In this document: positions 24,575 to 40,334 of the stretch, piece by piece
Position numbering within the stretch: the first letter of the stretch is position 1
How the letters are laid out: each line of letters opens with the position of its first letter
Origin: Hygrocybe punicea
Taxonomy: Eukaryota; Basidiomycota; Agaricomycetes; Agaricales; Hygrophoraceae
Direction of reading: 5' to 3'
DNA: 64,000 nucleotides
Assembly (NCBI GenBank): GCA_963556145.1
Contig: OY744462.1
Span: 5,766,001-5,830,000 of the forward strand
Position numbers and translations under genes: made by a program
Notes under the pieces: generated by a model
Told to the model about the DNA's origin: nothing
Seen by the model: only the letters and a program-made list of their open reading frames with translations
The model's database searches: none

Positions 24575-27500
24575 TTAAGCGTGGAATGTTCCCATATTCG
24601 GATTCTGCTGGTATGCTTGATACATGAATGCTTGATAGAGGTGAGGAGGGACTGATTGCGGTGTCATGCCGTTGTACGCAGGTTGGCCCATGCCAAGTAT
24701 GTTACCAGCTTGCGCAAGGTGGGGTGATTGTGCGTAGGAAACGTTTTGAGGTATTGCAGGTGTAGCAGCTAAGCCGCCGCTGCGACGAGAATTTAACCTA
24801 GGACTGTTGGGGTCCGGAGTGCGGAGCGCGAAAGGGTTGAAGGGGTCGGAAGTGGGGGAAAAGGGAGCAGGAGCTGGGTTTGATGTGCGACCACGACCAT
24901 TACCTTGACCGAAGGTAGGATCAACTTGCAGCTGCGGAGGACCTGAATGAGGATTTTGACCACCCATCTGCAGCGCGGCCATCATAGAAGCCAGCCCTTG
25001 ATCGTTCGACGGGTAACCAGATGGCAGCCCAGGCATCCCATAAGTGCTCTGAGGCGTGATCTTTTTCCCAGGTTGAGGAACATTGGTAGCGTAGGTGGGC
25101 TGAAAGTTTGGGATGGGTAAGCCAACCTCCTCAATCAATCGCCGATAGGCTTGCGTGGCAATGACCTTGAGTTCAATGAGAACGCGCTTGGTCGCCTCCA
25201 TGTACTTGGGTTTCACCATAGGATCAATAAAGGTGCTGGTGAGAATTTTGTGAACAACTGCAACACCATTTACTTGATCGCCCAGAACGTCAGTGAGTAC
25301 ATGGTCACCGGGAGAGGAGAATAGTGACTCCACAACTTGGCTGGATGCTTCGGGTTCTATCTTTTGATTAACAATCCTGAGAACGGTGAGGGAGGCCAGT
25401 TTGTGAGTGCATAAATGTGACAGATGAGGTGTAAAACGCGGTGCAAGGAGATTGTATCTGGAAGGGAAACCAGATGTGTCGAGGAGCCAGGTGAGCAGTA
25501 GAGCACCATTAGGATTAGTTGCTAAAGGGATGGAGTTCAAGATGATTGCCGTCGCTATGCGGCGCTGTTGGCTGAGAGTGATGTGCGGGCTCTCTAGGCA
25601 TGCCCTCATACTGCGAGCACCGAAACGGCCTTGCGCCACTTCCCACATACGATCCACAATGGCATCAAAAATAAAATCATTGGCAGGAGCACCAAAGCGG
25701 AGACAACATCTGTCAAGGAGAATCATCGACATTGATGGTCGCTACAAAGTTTGAGATCGACTTACTGCACAACATAATTGCCGAATTGATCGAGGAGAAG
25801 GGGAGGAGCATATGCCCTCAAATTTTGAGAAATGAGTGCTACTTCTTCGGGACTCTGCACACATTCAATAATCTTCTGTGCCGCCCAAGTACCGTTCTTG
25901 TGAATGCCGATCATGGCCAGATGAGGGGATATACGTTCAAGCATAGCAAACCTGGGTGCTGGTGAACATCTCTCAAAAAGTTTTTGTACAACCTTGATAA
26001 CCAGCGAACCTCAAATCGTTACTCGATTCTGAAAACGAATTCACAACACTTACGGTATTCCCAAGCCAGTCAGAAGCAAGATCCACGATCTCCCCGTCAA
26101 GAAAGTCGGCAGCAACCAGATCGATTTCTTCAACAGTCATAGTACCCGAATCTAATCTCTTCCTCAAATCGCGTAATTTCGAAGCATCCCAGCGTCTATT
26201 GTGAGGTCTCTCTGAGACTTGGGGTATTGTAGTGTAATACATCGTTGGGGGGCGGAACTCTAAAACAAACAATGAATGTTAGTACTTGAGACATAAGGAA
26301 TATTTCAATACCAAACCTGAGAGTGCTTGAACATCAGCATCGGTATCAACGCTCCCAGCACTAAGCTCTTTCATGATCATCTGTTGCTCCGTCACTGACG
26401 GTGCCCATCCAGCAGGCTTAGCAATGCCATCCGAAATATGGGAAGCGGTATGCGTTCCGGCGCTGATCATACTTAGGAGCAAATTCGAGCGATAATTCTC
26501 GACAGCACCGCCCAGAACTTGCTGATCAGCAGGAATAGTAGACGCCCCTTTGACGCTACGCAGGGCGTGAATTGTCGCACCAACACTCAAGTCACCTACG
26601 CCTTGTACAGCGACATTCGGATTTTCGTCTTGGCCGTTACTGTCCTGTCCACCTTTGACGGGGACCTTGGCAAAACCGATGCGAATAGCACCAACGTCGC
26701 TTCCGAGGACGTCACGACCGTTGAGGGCCTTCCTAGCCCTGACGGCATCATCCAACCGTTCGAAATTGACTGGAAGAATTAAAGTTGGCTTTGAAATTGT
26801 TGAGGTGAGGAATTCTGATGTACTTACTGAAGCCGCAATTCTTGTGAGTTAGGACCCGGGCAGACTCGATCGGTCCATAAGGACTAAAAACGCTTAAAAT
26901 CGTGGCTGGTGTCGTCGAGGACGGGATAGAACCTATCCAAAGTGCTCGTGTGGGAGTGGATTGCAGCTGCGCATCCATTCCCCCCAAACCGGGATTGGCA
27001 GTTTGAGTTTTCCCAACTAGCCCAGGAGAGTTTGTCACATTAGGAGTGGTGACTGTAGTGCCCTTGGCAGGGGCAACAGGTGCACTATCAGCTTTTCCAA
27101 AACCAATGCGAACTGTTTGACCGTTAGGCATGCCAATGTTGCCTCCCAGACGATTAAGAACGTCGTCTTTCGCACGTATCGCATCTGCTTGATCCACAAA
27201 ATTCACGAAACCACATTCCTTAGAGAGAACTTGAGTACAAATGAATGAATGAGGTAATTGGAAAAACCAACCTTTTCGGGTAACAACCGCAAACTTTCGA
27301 TAGCACCGTAAGGAGCAAACACATGGATGAGCTGTTCGCTAGTTACGGCGGAGTCCAAATTGCCTATCCACAGGGAGCGGGTAGGCGCCTGCACTTGTGA
27401 AGGAGGGCCGTCGGATTTGGGAGAGATAGCGCGGGTTTGGGAGGTTGGAGCAACCAAGTATGAAGGCGAACGATTTCCGGTAAGTTCTCCATTAGGAAAA

Positions 27501-28781
27501 TGAACGTTGACCGAACCACTGCGAGTCCCCGACTTGTCCATTTTCAAGATACTCGGCGTACCCCCCATGTTCACCATATTGAGACCAGAGTTTGGAGCGG
27601 ACAATTCGCTGATATACGAATGTTGGACTTCCGCGGCCGCACGTCGTTGAAGAGAACGCAGAGGATCATCAAGGTTGCCAACCGAGATGGCCCGCGGTCT
27701 AGAACTCAGACCGTTGACGGCAGCGAGATGATCAACCTGTTTAAAGCCTTTTGCAACATAAGGCGAGTAACCTCCATCTGGGGTGGAAGTCTCATAAGAG
27801 TTCATGCGCTGGCGGATGTAAGGCTGATCCTCGTAATTTTCAAAATAATCGTCTTCTTCGTCAGCCGTTGGAGTGGATAACAGTGAACCAGCCACGCAGG
27901 GCTTGGATCTATATGGATTTGACACTGTACTAGCACGCAAGCGAGGAGGATTGGCGAGGTTGCCGGCAATCGCTGCCTGAGCCTGATTGCGTAACTCGGA
28001 TATGGTAGCAGCGGGTGGAGGACGATGACTATCATCCAAACCAAGATAGTCGAGGGTATGAACATCAAATTCGTCCGCCCCCGAGTCTGCAGATGTAACA
28101 GACCGCAACTCGTCCAGTACGGAAAAGCCATTACTACTACCGTTGGTCGCAGCCAACCAAGACGAGGAAAAAATAGACGGACCGAAGGCATTGGAGAGTC
28201 CACCGGTTGGTAGAGTGAGTGACCCAGATCTCAGACGGCTATTACGCTCCGGGACGGCCGGTGGAGGGACGGAAGGAGCGACTGAAGTGGAATGACGCAA
28301 AGTGGGTCGTGCTGGTGGTGCCACGTTCAACGGGAGAGCAATCGAAGATTGCCTTTGTGTTTGTTCTGCGGGAGATTCCGTGGAGGGAGGAGTGCTGGAC
28401 TGTGTGTTTGAAGATGCAGCAAAGCGCTGAGCGGCAAGTTGTACATTGGAAGGCAAGGTTCCGGCCCTTGCCCTCCTGAAGCCAGCTGGGTAATTAGTGG
28501 GAGGTAGGATGGTACCATCCGCTGGGGTCGTCACAGAAGCCGGAAGGTCATTAGAAGGAGAATTGCCAGAGGCTAAGGCGGCGCGCAGGGCTGGGGGTCT
28601 ATATCTCCTCTCCTCGGCTTGCAACCTGGATGGTTGACGTCAGAGAAAAATGATTGAAAGTATGTAATTTTACCAAATACCTTCTGGCGAATGCAGCTGA
28701 GGGAGCAGGGGGAGGTGTCTTCCCGGTAGAAACCCTCGAATAGGAGCCGTTGCCTTCAGCGGCTGATACTGATAAAGACAT
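24575..28781 (-). CDS. JSN1/PUF1-type RNA-binding protein (RRM plus Pumilio repeats)
   Basis: Exons: 28781-28681, 28625-27272, 27218-26828, 26769-26317, 26259-26054, 25992-25766, 25709-24575; 1288 residues. The first 430 residues are Ser/Pro-rich. Two RRM-like domains follow, starting RSLWIGNLDSAVTSEQLIHV and RALWIGSIPSSTTPATILSV, each with a second half after the splice (ECGFVNFVDQADAI; CGFINFERLDDAV). Pumilio repeats come next: DWLGNTVVQKLFERC, HKNGTWAAQKIIECV, DQFGNYVVQCCLRF, GRFGARSMRACLES, then degenerate ones. The tail is Gln/Asn/Pro-rich. Yeast Jsn1 and Puf2 share this RRM-PUF layout and bind mRNAs of membrane and mitochondrial proteins. Confidence 0.93.
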
Positions 28782-29689
28782 TATAGAGTGTGAAGGAAAA
28801 TGATTAGGGATTACGAATGTTGCGACTGCGAAAAAGTCTGCACGTCTGAGACCGGATTGAAGAGCGATGAAGCGCGAAGAGGAGACGACCCGGTAATGAT
28901 GAGGTGGACGAGCAGTTGGTCGTAATTGATGCCTTCGAATCCAGATTTTTTTTATAAGGAAAGTTGGGGCGAAGATAGAGAAGTGTTGCCCACAACTACT
29001 AGCAAGAGGTGCCTCCAGAAAATAGTACTAAGTAATAGCGATTGCAGTGGAGAACAAGTGAAAAACTTGAAGAACCCGCAGATGGGTCCCAGTTTAAAAC
29101 TCCGCTCTGAGCCTTGAGCTTGAGCCTGAGACCACCGTCACCGTGGACCTCGTCTTGATCACAGGTTCAATGATCTCGAAATATACGCTGGGCTCCACTT
29201 GCAAATGGCCGTAGGACTGGCGGTGATTCACACAGCACGTCTTGAAAGTAGGCCCGTGCCAACGCTCAGATGTTGATATTTCCGTGTTTTGTCCCAGGAA
29301 TCAAGTGCTCGGAATTACCCTCCCGCTTCCTGATTGATCTATCCAATACCCATGGCTTACACCTAACAACTGTGCAAATTTGACCATCGGCGTGTAACGT
29401 CTTTGCAATAGATAACAAGTACCACCACGTGTTTCCTCCAGTTTCCAGTTCTATTTTGCAATACGGACCCAAAATGACAATCCAGCTGTCCCACCACGCT
29501 GGGGCGTGACAATGAGAGTGTACATGGATTGCAGGGGTTGGAATCATGCGACAGAGAGCTACTCGAGGTATACCTATGATCTGGTGTTCGATGACATACC
29601 GGTATTCTCAAATCTGGTATATAAGGCCGTGGTGGAATATTTTTTGTTGGCAGGTTTAACAACCGGGCATATAGGGCGAGGGGGCCTAT
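28782..29689. other. Intergenic region upstream of the PUF gene
   Basis: About 900 bases, probably including the PUF promoter. Several short frames on both strands are unconvincing. No repeats of note. Confidence 0.4.
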
Positions 29690-30720
29690 GATACCGCGGT
29701 TGAGGCAAGGCCTAATGAGTGTCGATGATAAGATGAGGTGGTCTTGATGAGATGGGAGCTCTGTCCAGCCACGGTCATCAATTAGAATACGGCTGGGGTT
29801 CAAGGGCAGCGAGGAGAACAGCATGGCGTCCAAGCTGTGTTGTGCACAAACTGGCCTAGGATCGGACGAGTGCGCTGGCCAGTGTTTCGATACCACACAA
29901 ACCACCTCGAGAAGGCGGTGAGATCCAAAAAGTAAAATCATCACTACGTGAATCGTTGCGCGGAAGCCGAGAGTGCATCTACCGCTAATAGAATTAATAC
30001 AGTAGCTCTGCATGAGGGGTCTTGGCATACAGAATATGAACTGTCTTGTCGGCGGAGCCTGAGATCACTCGATTACAACGCAACCATCTCTGCGGAATCC
30101 GGACGCCTGAGACGATTTTCACCGGTCTCAGCATCCCAAATGTAGATCGTCTTGTTGAATAAACATGAGGTGGCCCACCCGCTTAAAGGTGTAAGTGTAA
30201 CGGAAAGTACCTCCGTGTGTGCCTGCAATGATTTCATTGTAAATGCGAATCGTCTTGTCGCAGGAGCCGGAGACCACCTACTTGCAATCCCGACAGGTAA
30301 ATGGGAGGTCCGTAATGAAACCAGGGTGTCGAAAGTGAAAAATAAAGTGCCTAACGTCTCGAGCAAATGCTGCTAAATTGGCATCAAACACCTGTGAATG
30401 CATTTCAAGGAATAAATTGTGAACGGTCATCATGAGGAGTCGACTGCGTACATCAATTCAATGTACCGTGTTGGCTGCTGAGAATCCTGGTATCCATGAC
30501 TTCAAACCAACAGAGGAAGCGAACAAGGAGGAAGTGCTTGACTTCATTGATGAGATTATGGTACTGTTCAGGGCAACGTTCTCGGTCGCACCGGAACTCG
30601 CTGAACGAGAGACGACAAATTCCGAGGCGCTTGCGCAGAATGATTCGGGTGCACGGTCATCGCGGCCGGTGACGAAGGTCCCTCACAAGGTGAGATGCCC
30701 ACTGTGACGCTGCTTGGGAG
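29690..30720 (-). pseudogene. Decayed NACHT-WD40 (NLR-like) gene, C-terminal part
   Basis: Minus-strand fragments in several frames keep the order of mushroom NACHT-WD40 proteins. The pre-WD linker is seen as HNLINEVKHFLLVRFLCWFE (around 30560-30500) and AAFARDVRHFI (around 30385-30340). WD40 pieces follow: VVSGSCDKTIRIYNE (30278-30233), KTIYIWDAETGENR (30155-30113) and SGSADKTVHI (30066-30035). A last piece with RGWTELPS lies near 29780. Stops and frame changes between all pieces show it is not functional. Intact relatives sense non-self or act in incompatibility; here only the family call is supported. Confidence 0.6.
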
Positions 30721-31200
30721 GGATCGGAGGGTGACGGGGGCGAAGTGACATGGAGAATTGTTGATACTATCTGTCAACGGCCCTTGAATCAGATACTGCC
30801 ACTGGACATGTGAAGCAATGTCTGGCCTCGACGTCCTTCAAGTTCTGCTCTAGAATCAGGATCAAGCAGAATTCGTTCAAATGATATGTCCCCGTCTCCC
30901 CGTCTGAAACAAACATTTGACTCGAGTAGGCGTTGCTTGTACTAGAACTGGACATGGTTTACGGGTCCCAGGATACGGGAAGGCGTGCCAAGCGACTGAT
31001 ATTCTTGAATTCATCCTCCGGTGTCTTCGAACAGTACTCAACTGGGAATATCTCTTATCCTTGACTAGTCACTTACCTGTTACCCTCACTGCGTTTGCTG
31101 TTGGCTGTTGAGACTATCAAAAATATGGGTTTATGTTGACGCTGCATGTCCGGCCCGGGCCGAGATAGGAAAAAACGAGATATCCCGCTATGTTGGCACT
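30721..31200. other. Intergenic region upstream of the DEAH helicase
   Basis: 480 bases. A minus-strand piece near 30880-30790 (FERILLDPDSRAELEGRRGQ) may be a further remnant of the NACHT-type gene but is too short to assign. The remainder is presumed helicase promoter. Confidence 0.35.
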
Positions 31201-35570
<4,370 letters not shown>

Positions 35571-35913
35571 CGTGTATTGAAGACGCGTCATGTGATCGAT
35601 GACTCGATGACTCGATGACGTACACATGAATTTCACGGCGGTGCCGCATGATCGATGATCGACGTGATAATGGGATATGATAGATCGTGAGTCGTGACCG
35701 CGTGACCAGTATAGTACGCTGTGAAGAAGAAATCACTAAATGCCCCCTAATACGAAACAAGGCTTGAAACAGACAATATCGGCTACAAATCTAAAGCTGG
35801 GGTGTTTCTGAATTCATTCATAAATTGATATACGGAAAACGAACGAATCGAATAAAAAAAACCAAAAAAAAAAGTCACAAAAGCAAGCCATCGTAGAAAG
35901 GAGAAGAAAACAA
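35571..35913. other. Convergent intergenic region with short direct repeats
   Basis: 343 bases between the helicase and GDS1-like 3' ends. It contains 2.5 copies of an 8-base unit CGATGACT (about 35597-35620) and several GATCGATGA-like motifs up to 35690, then A-rich DNA. No gene seen. Confidence 0.5.
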
Positions 35914-38900
35914 TCAATTCAGGGAATTGCGAGCGCCTCTTCGGCAAGGACGTGTGCGAGATCTGGCAGCGACGGCCATAGCATTCGCCACTCTCCTGGA
36001 CCTCCTGAGAGGCCGTTCAGCATGAGAGGCGGCGTGATCGGGGAGGGTTTCAATCAAAGAAGAGTCTTTATGAAGTGACGTGGTAGCCGCAGCCGCAGCC
36101 GCAACCGCAGCGGGCGGTGAATTCTCCTTCTCCCAATCCGGAATGACGCACAGTGCTTGGAACATTTCCTGTTCGGTTGCGCTGAGTGGTGTGTCGACGA
36201 TGATGGAGGCAGCGTCCATCGCCTGCAAAACAGGCTGAGGGTTATCATTCTGGATGTCCCATTCTGAGTCTGATTCTCTCCCTGCCCACGACATGTGGTT
36301 CAGGGCTGGCACGTCCGTTTGTAGGGACAATCGCCCGTGTCGTTGCACCTCCCATGTGGATCCGAAGTGCGGTCCGAATTGATTGAGCAACCGACCTGGC
36401 GCGTTTGAGCGATGGAAGTCTTGTAGAGCGGCAGGGAAGCGCTCAAAGAGGGAATCGGACAGGAAAATGCCGAGAGGATCGTTGGGAAGTGGGTGTTCAC
36501 GAACAAATGTCTGTGCAGATGACAAGGGGACCCAAGTACCGCATACAACTGCGGAACCTTTGCTGATAACCACGGCATTTGGTATCCAGGTGAGGGGTGG
36601 AGCAGGAATGCCCAAATAGTTGACGATGGGCGAGATATTGACAAAATCAGTGTCGATGCGTCGCAGCAGCGAAGACGACGCAAGAGTCATCTGATACACA
36701 GATATACCTGAGTGCCAGTCATGTGTTTAGTAACCCAAGAGTTGTGCTGAAAACGAAACAAAAAAAAGGCACCTTCAATTTGAGTCGCACTCACGGCAGG
36801 CGTGCAAGGTTGACAAGTATAGACGACTACAACGTTGGCTGCGTTAGTGTGGTGTGTTGCAGATTGAGATGCTGCCACTTCAGTAGACGGCATCAACAGT
36901 GACGAAGGGGAGATGGTGTTGTTATTATTCTGCGAGGTCATCGTCATGGATTGCACCATTGAAGTAAGGAAAGACGATGAAGGAGGCGTTGGCGACTGCT
37001 TCAGGTCAGAATCACGAGCACGAATGGTAGAACAAGTTGACGTTAGCTGCTCACGATGAAGTGCGGCAAATGACGATGACGGGAGAGAGATCGAAGTTTG
37101 GGCGCGCGAACCGGCCTGCCAACCTAGGTCGGATTCGACATCTGCCCACGTGTGCCGTCGCTCTGTGATAAAAGAAGGAGCAAGTGAGGAGAGGGGTGAA
37201 GAAAGGTCGTACTCGACACTTCGGAATGGCGAAGGGAGTGCGTCAGCAAATAACCTCGCGTCAATGTCGAGTTCTTCCTGCTTGATATTCGCAGCGGGTT
37301 CTCCGAATGTCGGCTTACTCCAATCCACACTGCCACCCTTGTTCAAGACCTGCCAGTCCCAAAAATCCAACGATTCGACCTTTACTGTGCTGGTTGACTC
37401 AGAGTACAGCAATCCAGCATCAACTTGTGTCTTCGAGTCGACGACACCAAAATCGAAATCAGGCCACGCGTCCAACATGCCCTGAACATCTCTCGGCTCC
37501 TGTTTGACGACTATATTGGCGACTAGCCCGTTTGAGAGAGGAGCGGAGGGTGAGCGAGGACCTGGACTTTCCCACTGTGTCTCGCCGTCCAGTTCGTTGT
37601 CGGTATCGAGGTCAAAGTCGAGATCAATATCTGCACCACGGTCACGGTCGCGTCGTCGGTCAGCGGGAAAGGGGCGAGAGCCTGTCATCGTGATGTGGTA
37701 GTCTTCGTCTTCGTCTTCTGAGTTGGGGGGCGGGGAAGCGAGGCTATATGGCACCGAAGGACAACGACGACAAGGATCGCACGATTGCTGAGGGATTGGG
37801 TATGGACACGAGGCTTCGATGGATGGGGTGTAACAGGGAATCGAAATGGAGCGCCTTGGGTACGGGGGCAAGGACCATGGTTGTTCTGAGGAGATCTTGA
37901 CGTTTGAGCTTACCTGATCGTCATCGGAGGAGTCGGGTGAAAGGGAATCGCGACGATAACCATCAGAATCGGAGTCCTTTCTTGGAGGGGCGGAAGAGGA
38001 AGAGGAGATACAAGGACGTAAACGTAACATGAGCTTGACCTTTGGAGGTGGTTTCCCTTCAGTGGCGGAGTCCGAGTCCGAGTTGGGATCGAGGCAACCT
38101 CTAAGGAGACGCTTTCGTTTTTGACCGCAAATCTCCAATCTGCGTTGACGGTCTCGTTCTCGTTTCCTCTCCCTGGCATCTGTTGGGGACCCGACCCTTC
38201 CGTTTTCGCCGTATTCGCAAAGTCGGATTCCGGCCCTAGCGAAGGGACAAGGGGCGCCTGTTGCTTTGCTCAGATACCAAACCATGGTGCCCCGTCTGAA
38301 ATTTGTCGCGCGATTGTCTGGATTTGCGGTGTAATGGGCACCACCTGTGCGGGAATGGAGAGCGGGGAGGAGATCGTCGTCGGAAGGGGTGCCGGAGAGG
38401 ATGTGACGAAGAAGGAGGGGATGGTCTTGTTGGGCATCACAACGTTGCATATGGGTGCGTATGTAGGTTGTGATAGCTTGGCCGGCTGCAGACACGCTGG
38501 AAGGACATGGTGGTCACGTTGAGGTCAGGGGCAGCGAGGGGACGGAAAGCATACTTTTGACAGATCAAGCCAAACTTGAGGGTCATTTCGGCGAGATCCT
38601 TTATGGTCATTGCGCAATTGTCCTAAAGGGAGAATGTGGATGTGGATGTGGATGCGGAGATGAAGGTGGATGCAGAATACGTACGACGGAAAGGAATGAA
38701 CGACCGATAGCGAGGAAGACCTTGCTGTTGGCGTCTTCGGGGTGCAGCATGACATGAGATGGGGGGAATACGGGTACATGGGCGCGAATGGGCTGAATGG
38801 AGGGCGTTGTCGGGATTTGCTTTGGCTTCTTTGGGGGGATTGGGGGGTCGGGGCTCTGGCGAAGACGGGCGGAGGGTTTGATGACAGAGTTCTGGCGAAT

Positions 38901-38939
38901 TCTTGTGCCGTACTGGTGTTGGACGGTGGGCGGGAGCAT
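35914..38939 (-). CDS. GDS1-like winged-helix protein
   Basis: Exons: 38939-38685, 38622-38555, 38496-36773, 36707-35914; 946 residues. The conserved N-terminal region spans residues 60-200: MLHPEDANSKVFLAIGRSFL, DNCAMTIKDLAEMTLKFGLI, SAAGQAITTYIRTHMQRC, DHPLLLRHILSGTPSDDDLL, NFRRGTMVWYLSKATGAPCP and AGIRLCEYGENG. This matches the winged-helix region of fungal GDS1-type proteins, likely DNA-binding or nuclear. Basic RKRERDRQRR follows, then long Ser/Pro/Asp-rich sequence and a second block after the last splice (GISVYQMTLASS, LLRRIDTDFVNISPIVNYLG, AVVISKGSAVVCGTWVPL). Yeast GDS1 suppresses a mitochondrial ribosomal mutation; molecular role unknown. A basic RSRR..RSRTRPCRR end closes the protein. 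Confidence 0.7.
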
Positions 38940-39194
38940 GTCGGTGCTGGCATATGAAGGTCGTTGGGGAAAGCAGTTGGAAAGAGACAAAGGGGACAAA
39001 GGCACGTCTGTTTTTTATTCTGACAAAGATCTGGCCGAACGAGTCCCTGTGCTGACTAATCACCCTATCAACGCTCCATATTGCTGCGTATCACGTGAAT
39101 TCAGTTCGCCAAAATAAACAAGCTCCGTTCCCCAGCCGTCGCCGTCATTAACCGTACTGTACACGTATCCATAATAATAACAAATAAACATATC

Positions 39195-40155
39195 CTATCC
39201 CGTGACCTTCTTTGGCCGTCCTCTTCTCGACTTGCTCGCAGCAGTCTTCGCAGCCACCTGAACAATTTCGTTGTCAGCGCGTCAGCGTCTAAATCTTGTC
39301 AACACAAACCTTCTTCTGTGCCGTCTTGGCGCTCGATGTCTTTTTCGTGGGAGCACCCTTCGTCGCAGCCTTCGTCACAGCAGCCTTCTTCCCTGCTGCC
39401 TTCGCCGGTGCCTTCTTCGCTGTGCTCGCCTTCTTCGTTGTCGCTGTGCTCGTCGTCGTCTTCGCTTTCTTGGCAGCAGGCGCAACCTTCTTCGTCGGAG
39501 CCGTCTTCCGGGCCCCACTCGTTGGCTTGGCCTTGACCGGTGCAGCCACCTTCTTCGCCGTAGACACAGGTTTCTTCGCCGTCACAGGCTTGGAGTTCTG
39601 CATCACATCATCAGCCAACGCAATCCCTCTTCCTTCATACTCACCTCTTTTGCTGCATCGGCCCTCGCTTTGGGAGCTAGCTTGATTTTACCCGATGGTC
39701 CCTTTGGCAACAAAAACGTCCCCTTCTCCGCACCAGTAGTAATCGCGCGGTTCAGCTGATACAGGTTGACTGCAGACATGTCCAGGTTGTACATGTCCTC
39801 GGCATACTGATAACCCAATCATCAGCGAGTGACTCTGCTAACCCATCACTTGTACAGACCTTCTTAATGGTGCTGCGCGACACCCCCGCCCGCGCTTCCT
39901 CTGGATGGGCGGCAATACATTCCTAGGAAACCTTAGCATAACATTGCAATCCCCCCCATGTGCACGACGTACAATAATGGTGTCTTTCCACGAGGGATGT
40001 GAGGCAGCAGCCTTGGCAGTCTTGGATACTGGTTTCTTCGCAGTCGATGTCTTCTTGGCCTTGGATACCTTGGCCGAAGCCCGGGCAGAGGCAGGTGCAG
40101 GTGCTGATTCAGCCGCAGGTGATTCAGGTAAAGTAGGAAGGGGCGAGGCCGACAT
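39195..40155 (-). CDS. Linker histone H1, copy 1
   Basis: Binds nucleosomal linker DNA. Exons: 40155-39973, 39922-39860, 39806-39645, 39597-39310, 39257-39195; 252 residues. The winged-helix globular domain (about residues 48-125) reads SHPSWKDTII, ECIAAHPEEARAGVSRSTIK, YAEDMYNLDMSAVNLYQLN, RAITTGAEKGTFLLPKGPSG and KIKLAPKA. N-tail is Ala/Pro/Ser-rich; C-tail is Lys/Ala/Thr-rich as in H1. The final exon adds SKSRRGRPKKVTG, containing a GRP core like an AT-hook. Intron sites match copy 2 at three places. It lies back to back with copy 2 across an acyl-CoA-synthetase-like gene. Confidence 0.95.
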
Positions 40156-40334
40156 ATCGAAATTCTGATAATAATAAGGTCGGATGGAGGAGTTCAGACA
40201 GAGTTGGAGAAAAAGGGGCTATGTTGCGAACTGATCACGGACTTATATACCTCTCACGACGCGATGGATCACGTGTAACCGCGCCGTTGAAATTAAGCAC
40301 AGCCACACACGTGCACCTCTACATCATCGTTGAC

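Noticed and set aside
29363..30028. 221-residue minus-strand frame as an intact gene
   Set aside because: It overlaps the WD40 relic in a different frame and has no recognisable domain as read.
36700..36794. 17-base intron or alternative exon in the GDS1-like gene
   Set aside because: A normal 64-base intron from 36772 to 36708 keeps frame and gives the conserved GISVYQM junction.
39271..39759. Arg/Leu-rich and Phe/Ala-rich plus-strand frames
   Set aside because: Complement of the Lys/Ala-rich tail of histone H1 copy 1.
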